Source: Microcyclospora pomicola (Eukaryota > Ascomycota > Dothideomycetes > Capnodiales). From it: a stretch of 64,000 nt of DNA. The position numbers were made by a program, and so were the translations under genes. The notes below the pieces were generated by a model. It had not been told where the DNA came from. It searched no databases and saw nothing but the letters and a program-made list of their open reading frames with translations. Shown here one piece after another: positions 56,579 to 64,000 of this stretch; positions within the stretch are counted from its first letter, which is position 1, and each line of letters opens with the position of its first letter. Location: the NCBI GenBank assembly GCA_002786065.1, contig NHNY01000017.1, forward strand, positions 372,001 to 436,000. The letters are read 5' to 3'.

Positions 56579-59268
56579 TGCGGTGATGTGTCTGGAGGAT
56601 GGAAAGATCAGCAAACGCAACTCGCAGAGGTCATTATCGGAGCAGAGGCGAACGCGGTATCGAAGAAGGCGTTGCTGTGATAAACGATGGCGGAATCGGC
56701 GGTGTGATGTAGTGTCGGGCGACGAGTGATGCGATGGAGATGAGGTGAATGCTCACGATGGTATTAAATACTGCTGGTGGGTGGATCTCGTGGGTAAGAC
56801 GAGCAGCAGTGACGGGGCGACGCGTGCGATGGATGCAGGTCAAATGAAGCGACAGGCTGGAGCGAAGGGTCCGAGAGGATTCGGGTAACGGGGTGGAAGA
56901 AGTGGAAGACGATGAAGAAGAAGAAGCAGCAACGATACGAACAAGGCCAGCGAGAGAAGGCGTCGTGGGTAGAATGGGAGACGGATCAATGAGTTGAGGA
57001 GAGAAACAAGATGTTGGTGAGAAAAGGGAGCCAGGGCCAGCTCGGACGCGCGCCTGCTTGCCTCATGCTTAGCGTCCCGCGGCCTGCAGCTTGGCTCGCC
57101 GATCGTCATTGGCCAGGGGCCAACCCATCCTGCTCCACCAGTGTCTCGAATATCATCTTTCTCGGCCGGTAACATGACAATTCCTCGCGGACGCCCATTC
57201 ATCTGGACAGCATGGCCACGGACAGCAACCATCAACTATGACCCGACGGACAGCAATCATCAACTACGACCCGGCGTACCTTTCAGTCAATCCAGTTCCA
57301 GGAGGCATATCAAGACTGTCCACCATCATAGACTCGATGATGCTGATGACCTTCCCAATGCATCAAGCTACCTGCACGGCCACCACCTACTACAGTACTT
57401 GGACTGCGCGGGCTCTTCTTAGGCCAACAGAGATGCGATCCACTGGTGCGGCCGTGATGGTGGCAAGCACCCAGCACTCGGCACTATAAAGCTTTTTCCG
57501 ACCCAATTGAGCAGACTCTGGACGAAATCCATGTTATATCGCTAGTCTGGACAGTAGACCCTGCACAGACGACCGTTGCCATCCATCATCTCATCCATAA
57601 CCACTGTACGGAGTAGCAATAACACAGCCGGACGCTAGTCCGCTCTACGGCCCCCACTATTGGCCACTGCCCGTTGCATTGATCAATCTCGAATTTCCCC
57701 TGTCTCCTCCACTAGAAGGGTGTGGCACCGGCACATCATCTCGCTCCGTCTGATCACTACGCCGTCTTCGACCTCACATTGTATCCTCGAGATGTTCTGC
57801 TGTGTAGAGCTGCGACTGCTTTCTCGAGGACATGGATGAAAACACCTCGAGACGCTTGCTCGGGCTGTCCTCATGCAGGGTGTCTTGGCCATGTGGCGGG
57901 CTTACGCAATCCTTGCGGCTCAACACTCCATCTTTTGGCCGTGATAAGCGGTCTCGCTGCGTCCAGAGCACGATGATGACCACATGCAACACAAGGTGGC
58001 TGCGCGGCCACAGGTATGTGCCATCACAGCTTCGCATAGTCGTGGAATCGTCATATCAGCTTCCATATGTTGAGCATCCAGCAGTCCAGCCAGAGACCAA
58101 TTGTCTCGGACTTTACACATGCAACTTTCGTGGCGCATGCTGCGTGCATGAAGCTCAAAGGAGCTGTACCGTTCATACCAATTCTACCCCGTGTACGCGC
58201 TATATTTAGACGATTCGTAATGGGTTCTGAGCCTTCACAGCCTGCGCACAGAATCTCGGCGTGCCTGTGCTTGGTCCATGTTCGACCAGATCTCCCTCCC
58301 TTCCCTGCGACAAGTCCGGAAGGTCTGACCTAATGCTGATCATGCATCCACGAATACAATACCTTATATGTTGCCACCGTGGACGGCCAGCACGTTGTAT
58401 CGGGGCCGAGAAGGCATCTAGCCAGTTCGGATTCTGGACCAAGGGTGGGTATACGCAATCAACAATAAAATACTCTACCTCATCTGAACCCTCCACTCCT
58501 CCGTCAAACCATCACTTCCAAAAACTCACGTGATCAACTAATGCAGGAGACCCGCCATGAAACCTTCGCCTACCCGCTCGAATGCTTGGCACGTTTCAAC
58601 ACGATGCAGATCTGCGGAGTGATCTTCAGGATGAAGCTCATGATAAGTAGATCAAACGTCGGACGTACTACAACCTTGCTCGCCTAACGTAGTTATGCAG
58701 CACGGTGTTGAGCATCATCATCAGGGGCGGATTGTCAACGTTGCACCTGCATCCGATGAAACATGAAGCACCATGACCCCTGTCGTTGCTAATGGAAACA
58801 AACGCAGCCGTGGTGTTGGTGGCATGAAACGTGGACGTACTCACGTACCTCACAACGAAGCGGCAGTATCAGCAACATGAGCGGAAGAAGCGGCTTTGCT
58901 GTACATGAAGTACAAAGATACGGAATACTCTTGTACAGGCACTGAATCGACTGATAAGAGTCGAACTCCCAAGGATGACTTGTGGACTTCTAGCAAGTGC
59001 TCACACCATGTTACAGGAAGGTTTTCATCATCCTCTAAGGACAACATTGCGGGATCGCCAGCCGGCAGATGCATGTCCGCTGTGTTGTGGAACCTCGCCT
59101 TTGTTACAACAACGGTTTCAAGGTATGTGCATGTGCATGTGCGTCTATGCAGGTCCCTTTTCACGCGAATGTACATTGTCTGTTTGAGACCCGATCACCG
59201 CGCAGAGCACGCATGCATCTCAAGCAAGGAAGACTCGCATCAACACTGTTGAATCTCCAGCCCTGGAT
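56579..59268. other. Long intergenic region
   Basis: About 2.7 kb lie between ECM33 and the 3' end of MPP10, both leftward. The first several hundred bases should be the ECM33 promoter and 5' UTR and include a GAA-rich stretch near 56890-56930. Short open frames in the rest show no domain. Confidence 0.5.
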
Positions 59269-61365
59269 CTAAAGCTTGTACTTGCCGCCACCCATCTGCG
59301 CACCAGCGTCCTCGCCATGCGCGCCATTCAGTTTCTTTCCCTCCACGTTGCTCATGCCACCTTTCCTTCCAATCACCTTGACCCCACCCTTCTTGAGGTC
59401 ACCAATGACCTGCTTCTTCTCCTTCGCCGCCCTCGATTCCGGCTTCGTATCCGGCGCCGCCTCGTTGCCGCCCGCTTTGCGAATCCGCTCCTTCTCGCGT
59501 CGTCGCCGCCGGATCTTCTCTCCACGCTCCAGCTCCTCGCGAGCCGCGGGCAGACCGCTCTTGCCGGCGACTTCCTCTTTGCCGCTGCTCGCCGCACCAC
59601 CTTTGTAGACTTCTTGGGGCGCGAGTTGGCTGGCGCCTGCAACCTCGCCGGATGCCGTGGGCCGGGCGTCCTCCATCGTGATGGTGGGAGCATCGACGCG
59701 GATGTCGAGCTGTGGCGCGGCGGCCTTGGGGCGGAAGTGCCAGGAGGATAAGCTGTCGAGGTCGCTGCGGACTTTGTTCCAGAGCGCCAGGATCTCGGCC
59801 TCTTCCTTCTTCGTCTTTTCATCCTTGGCATCGACGAAGTTCGGATCGGTCTGCCGGAGATGTTCTTCCTCGTACTCTTCGGCGAGACCTTTCTTACTCT
59901 TCGTGTTGTCTAGTTGGAAGTCCATTTGTCCTCGACGGCCGGTGCCGAGATCTTCGGGTCGTCGGCGGATGATGTCTTGAAAGTCATGGGCCAAGATTCG
60001 TCGCTTGATCAGTTCTTCGAGACTCTCGCTCACTTCAGCTGTGATGACGGGGATAGGTTTGCCGGCACGTTCGAATTCGAGATCCTCTTCCAAGAGGGAG
60101 TTCATCGGTCGATCAGCCGCGCGGGCTTCACCTTGAAGAGTCCACTCTCGCTTTGCAACATTGGCCGCTTCTAGCTTGCGAATCTCGGCTTGAAGAGCTG
60201 CCTTTCGACGTTCATGTGTAGATCGCCGTGACATGGGATTTGATGGGTCGATTTCTTCTTGCTCCTCCTCTTCTTCCCCAGCTGATTCCTCATCCTCGAA
60301 AAGATCACGATGGACGGCTTCCATTGTCCGATTGAGATCGTCTTCTTGGTCTTCATTTAACTGATGAGCAGACTTCTGGGGAAAGTTGTGCGGATTCGGT
60401 CGTCCTTTCTTGTTCCTGCGTTGCTTCTGTGCAGGCGGCGCGAAGAAGTCTGCGTACATGAGATTGTTCGTATTGCCCAGACCGCCCATAGCGTCCATCT
60501 CGCCCACTTCCACCTCGACATCGTCCTCGTCTTCGCTCTCAGCATCAGGATCGCCAAAGGTGGGACCATCCTCTTCGTCATCTTCGTCCTCATCTTCCAT
60601 ATCGACATCTATGTCCCCATCCTCCATGGTAGGCTTCCTAGTGGTCTGACTCATGGGGTCTGCATCCCAGTCAAGTTCCTCTTCATCGCTAGCAGCATCG
60701 TCTGGCTCTCCTCTTGCGTCTTGCTGTTCCAGGAATTCGGACTGTTTGTTGAAGTTCTCAATTGAGAAGAACCCGTCATTCAAGCCGAACTTGTCAGCCA
60801 CGAACTCCTCAGCAGGCTCTCCCTCATCATCGTCGTCAGACACTTCGCCGTTCATGGCTTCGTCTTCGAAATCGTCTTGGCCGTCGAAATCTGGGCCATC
60901 CTCTTCAGAGTCGTCTTCTTCCCCATCCATATCAATGCCCTCCACTTCGTAATCCACGCCTTCCTCCCCAAGATCACTCCCATCTTCAATATCTTCCTCG
61001 TCGTCTAGGCTAGCGTCTTCTTCGTTATTCTTCAATAGTCTTGCCTCTGCTTCCTGCAGCCCACGCTCTGCCTCTTCCCGTGCAGCGTCGATGACTCGTT
61101 TGGCTTGCTCCCATATTTGCTCGGGCGCAAAGCCTTGTGTGTGAACTTGCTTGATGCGCAAGACGTCTGTGTCGTTGTGCACTTGGCCGCGCTTCCTCTT
61201 CTTGCGAGCATCCGATTGACGTTTTTGCTGGACCGCACTGACATCTGCGGCAATCGGGTCAAGAGCATGCTTCAGATAGACTAGAGCATCGGTATATAGT
61301 GGAAGAGTCGGCTGTAGAAATTTATGAGGCGCATTCGCCAGACTGGCGACCAATGTATCCGCCAT
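59269..61365 (-). CDS. MPP10: Mpp10, U3 snoRNP / SSU processome component
   Basis: Mpp10 acts in the nucleolus with Imp3 and Imp4 in early cleavages of the 18S pre-rRNA. This single-exon gene encodes 698 residues from the ATG at 61365; the open frame extends further upstream but without an ATG. The N-terminal part (LVASLANAPHKFLQPTLPL, FAPEQIWEQAKRVID) is followed by several long acidic blocks of Asp/Glu between about residues 120 and 380, normal for this family. Conserved blocks are DGFFSIENFNKQSEFLE, MYADFFAPP, NPMSRRSTHERRKAALQAEI, RPMNSLLEEDLEFERAGKP and PVITAEVSESLEELIKRRIL. The C-terminus is basic. It starts 169 bases from the divergent ALG10. Confidence 0.94.
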   Translation of the reverse strand: MADTLVASLANAPHKFLQPTLPLYTDALVYLKHALDPIAADVSAVQQKRQSDARKKRKRGQVHNDTDVLRIKQVHTQGFAPEQIWEQAKRVIDAAREEAERGLQEAEARLLKNNEEDASLDDEEDIEDGSDLGEEGVDYEVEGIDMDGEEDDSEEDGPDFDGQDDFEDEAMNGEVSDDDDEGEPAEEFVADKFGLNDGFFSIENFNKQSEFLEQQDARGEPDDAASDEEELDWDADPMSQTTRKPTMEDGDIDVDMEDEDEDDEEDGPTFGDPDAESEDEDDVEVEVGEMDAMGGLGNTNNLMYADFFAPPAQKQRRNKKGRPNPHNFPQKSAHQLNEDQEDDLNRTMEAVHRDLFEDEESAGEEEEEQEEIDPSNPMSRRSTHERRKAALQAEIRKLEAANVAKREWTLQGEARAADRPMNSLLEEDLEFERAGKPIPVITAEVSESLEELIKRRILAHDFQDIIRRRPEDLGTGRRGQMDFQLDNTKSKKGLAEEYEEEHLRQTDPNFVDAKDEKTKKEEAEILALWNKVRSDLDSLSSWHFRPKAAAPQLDIRVDAPTITMEDARPTASGEVAGASQLAPQEVYKGGAASSGKEEVAGKSGLPAAREELERGEKIRRRRREKERIRKAGGNEAAPDTKPESRAAKEKKQVIGDLKKGGVKVIGRKGGMSNVEGKKLNGAHGEDAGAQMGGGKYKL

Positions 61366-61534
61366 GATGCAAGATGCCTTTGCTTGTTCGGTACCTTTAA
61401 GTCTATCACAGAGTTTGTATGCAAGAACTTTTGAAGTCGACGCGGAAAGGTACCGCGCTTCGACATCACGACAAGAAAGTGACAGCACTACGGTACTTTT
61501 ATGCTCACTTCGATCCTCACGAGGTCAACCCATC
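61366..61534. promoter_or_regulatory. Very short bidirectional promoter region MPP10/ALG10
   Basis: Only 169 bases separate the two divergent start codons, the tightest head-to-head pair in the window. I recognise no defined site. Confidence 0.5.
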
Positions 61535-63327
61535 ATGGCTACGGCAGTCGCCAGCCTGCTGGTGCCGTTATCATGCTGGTTCTATGCTGTGCACAAGACT
61601 GTACTCGAACCTTACCTTGTACGTAGCCACGCCATTGAACATACAGTAAGTGGTTTGAATATCTCATATGTTTTCCTAGGACGAATTCTTCCACGTCCGA
61701 CAAGCACAGCATTATTGCGCTGGTCGTTTTGAGGTCTGGGATCCCAAAATCACAACACCACCGGGGCTGTATCTCCTCTCCACGCTCGCTGCTCCTTTTC
61801 TTGGCTGCGATATCTCGGTGCTACGAGCGTTGAGTGCACTATGTCTTTGTGTACTGGCATTCGTGATAGCCAAGACATATCCTCTGCGGCATGCTGGCGG
61901 GTTACTGGCGCAGCATAACGCGCTGAACATTGTCCTGCTCCCGCCGATGTTCTTCTTCACCGCGCTCTACTACACAGATGTTGCGTCGACCCTTTCGGTC
62001 TTGCTGTTTTACTTGGTCTTCTTGCGGTCGTACTGCAATGGCAATCCATCCATCGCACAGAAAGCATCCCTCGTCCTGTTGGGGCTGGCAAGCCTTCTCT
62101 TCAGGCAGACCAACACTTTCTGGGTTGCGGTCTACCCAGCTGGAACTGTTTTGATCCACGAGCTAGACCGAGGTCATGATGCGGTCCGAGACTCGATGCA
62201 TCGAGGCAGTCAGGGGTTCGGCGACAGCATTTACAGCGTAGTTAAGACCAGCTGGAAGATGGATGTCATATACAGCCCTGCTGTGCAAGGAGCATGGCTC
62301 GAAGGTTTGAGCTCGCCATATCCTTCATATACGCTGCACAGCACTGATCTAACAACCCCCAGATTATTCCCGCACTGTGCTTTCCATAACGACTTGCACC
62401 TTGAAAGTTGCTTGTTCGCCGACTCGGATCGTCAAGTTGTTGTCAGCTTTGACCCCGTACCTCACGCTGCTCGTCGCTTTTGCAAGCTTCATTTTTGTCA
62501 ATGGTTCTGTAGTCCTCGGAGACAAGACCAACCACGTCGCCACCCTCCATCTCGCTCAAATGCTCTACCTTTGGCCTTTCACGGCTTTCTTCTCCTGGCC
62601 TCTGCTTCTTCCATACTTCTTCCAGGTCCCGCTCACGCTGCTCACAAAAGTCCCGAACCTTCCGCTCCCGGAACTGGTGCTACCATATCGTCGACAACGT
62701 GTTCTCCCCAGATTCGGGATCATGGCACTCTGGACCGCTATCGCCATCGCCGTCGTACACTTCAACACCATCGTCCACTCCTTCACGCTCGCGGACAACC
62801 GTCACTATACATTCTACGTCTTCCGGCTGTTGCTGCGCCCATGGTCGATCCGCTACCTGGCAGCGCCCGTCTACATTGTCTGCGGCTGGGCCAGCATTCA
62901 AGCTCTGGGGAACGGTGCGTCTACACTTACCACCTCCCCCACTGCCTCACACAGCAAAACACGTCCGGTCCTCCCTGTTCCTGACGGCGTGCACTCCGCG
63001 ACCACCGCTTTCGCACTCGTCTGGCTCGCCACCACCACGCTGCAACTCATCACCGCCCCCCTCGTCGAGCCTCGCTACTTCATCCTCCCCTGGCTCTTCT
63101 GGCGCCTTCACCTACCGCTATCCCTTCCCGCAGCGCACGAGGACGAGCGCACAAATCCTCCAAAGCCGGAAGCGCGGAAGTTACCGCAGACCTCGACGCT
63201 GGATGCCCGTCTTATCCTCGAAACCGCCTGGCTACTCCTCGTCAACGTTGTCACGGGCTACATCTTCCTCGCGTGGGGCTTCAGCTGGTCGCAGGAGCCG
63301 GGCGCCGTGCAGCGATTCATGTGGTGA
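61535..63327 (+). CDS. ALG10: Alg10, dolichyl-P-Glc alpha-1,2-glucosyltransferase
   Basis: Alg10 (Die2) adds the last glucose to the lipid-linked oligosaccharide in the ER, completing Glc3Man9GlcNAc2. Exons 61535-61618, 61680-62304 and 62363-63327 give 557 residues. The first membrane segment is MATAVASLLVPLSCWFYAVH. After the splice, DEFFHVRQAQHYCAGRFEVW carries the acidic DExFH motif in the first lumenal loop, and DPKITTPPGLYLLS follows. Many hydrophobic segments follow, with TNTFWVAVYPAGTV, LADNRHYTFYVFR and VEPRYFILPWL as family blocks. The C-terminus VVTGYIFLAWGFSWSQEPG to QRFMW is diagnostic. A polar stretch after residue 413 (GNGASTLTTSPTASHSKT) is open and looks like an insertion; treating it as an intron would break the frame. 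Confidence 0.94.
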
Positions 63328-64000
63328 AAAAATGAGAACAGGAGCAGAGCTGTCGGTCGTGGGGTGGAGTGGGGTGTATACTGTTTCTGCACCATAGAAA
63401 TCTAAGGTATAGATCCATCACATCCATCTCAACCTCCTCGCGCCGGCTACCCGCCCCTCGAAGATGAATGTGTGTGTATGTATATATCGGCAAGTATGTA
63501 CACACATCCAAGAATCAATAATGCATCTGTCCCCACCAAATCTCCTGCTATCATCCATCGATTCTACCACTCAACAAAGCATCGACTTTGACAACGATGC
63601 CCATCAGTCATGGCCACGCATGATTCCCATACGTCGCCTCCGACGCGTAAGGCCCAGCATCGTCCCTCGCGAAGCGCCGTAGCTACTATACACCAAAAGA
63701 ACGAGAAGAAATCACCCTCGGCCGCTCATATGCTGACGCAATATGTATACCCTCAGGCATGTATCCAAGAGATGAGTGACCTCTCTACCACCATAATCTC
63801 CATATCTTCAGAACCACCATTTCCCCACCGGACATGTACGCATCACACCTACGTACAGCTGGCTAGCCAGCTACGGTAGCAAGGCAGACCAACGACCCTA
63901 GTGGAAGGAAACGGCAAGAGCGTCAAGAGAGTCAAGCGTATGGTGAAGCTGTGAGGAGAGTGAAGGGAGACTGGCGAGGTCGGTAGACGAGTGAGGGAGC
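63328..64000. other. Right-edge intergenic sequence
   Basis: These 673 bases follow ALG10 to the window edge. An 89-codon plus frame at 63610-63879 begins with ATG but is unrecognised. I see no gene here. Confidence 0.5.

Noticed and set aside
58940-59040. tRNA-like B box (GAGTTCGACTC on the minus strand)
   Set aside because: No matching acceptor stem or A box could be found at the right distance.

Overview
The window is nuclear DNA of a filamentous ascomycete. The genes carry short spliceosomal introns (51-127 bp) with GT...AG ends and, in several cases, a CTAAC/CTAAT-type branch site. The products are eukaryotic and several are fungus-specific: Ecm33, Sur7-like, Anp1 mannosyltransferase, SKG6-like, PDR-type ABC transporter, tyrosinase. 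Runs of GGTA/GGTAA in the gene-poor stretches and the gene content would fit Dothideomycetes (Mycosphaerellales-like), but that placement is an inference. I see no bacterial, viral or intact transposon genes.

Layout. 1-12 kb is dense housekeeping: ethanolamine-phosphate cytidylyltransferase (cut by the left edge), Get1, ribonucleotide reductase large subunit, Mic12, mitochondrial ribosomal bL17m, a coiled-coil protein and a helix-hairpin-helix protein. 12.7-15 kb is a secreted-type tyrosinase. 15-18.1 kb is gene-poor and may hold decayed coding sequence. 18.2-29.6 kb has a short-chain dehydrogenase, an SKG6/AXL2-type single-pass membrane protein and a 1,528-residue PDR ABC transporter, whose upstream region carries a small tandem repeat and repeated TCCGGATC boxes. 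30.5-37.4 kb has a secreted PLC-like phosphodiesterase, a Sur7-family protein and a Ser/Pro-rich protein. 37.4-40.6 kb is another gene-poor stretch with one possible small gene. 40.6-48.4 kb has polynucleotide kinase-phosphatase, ribosomal eL31, mitochondrial PP2C and Afg1 ATPase. 49.1-63.3 kb has Anp1, a hypothetical protein, Ecm33, Mpp10 and Alg10.

Functional themes. Several genes act in mitochondria (Mic12, bL17m, Ptc5-like, Afg1 and perhaps an isoform of PNK). Others act on the cell surface or in the secretory pathway (Get1, Anp1, Alg10, Ecm33, Sur7-like, SKG6-like, PLC-like, tyrosinase). Many genes form head-to-head pairs with short shared promoters: Mic12/bL17m, eL31/PP2C, Mpp10/Alg10. 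They look like independent fungal genes, not an operon or a recognisable secondary-metabolite cluster.

I rebuilt exon structures by hand from splice sites and frame. All 21 complete gene models with introns or single exons sum to whole codons. I found no convincing undescribed system. The best leads are the ABC-transporter upstream repeats, a possible mitochondrial isoform and PIP-like motif in PNK, an MCB-like cluster ahead of the ribonucleotide reductase gene, and a candidate small gene near 38.1 kb.
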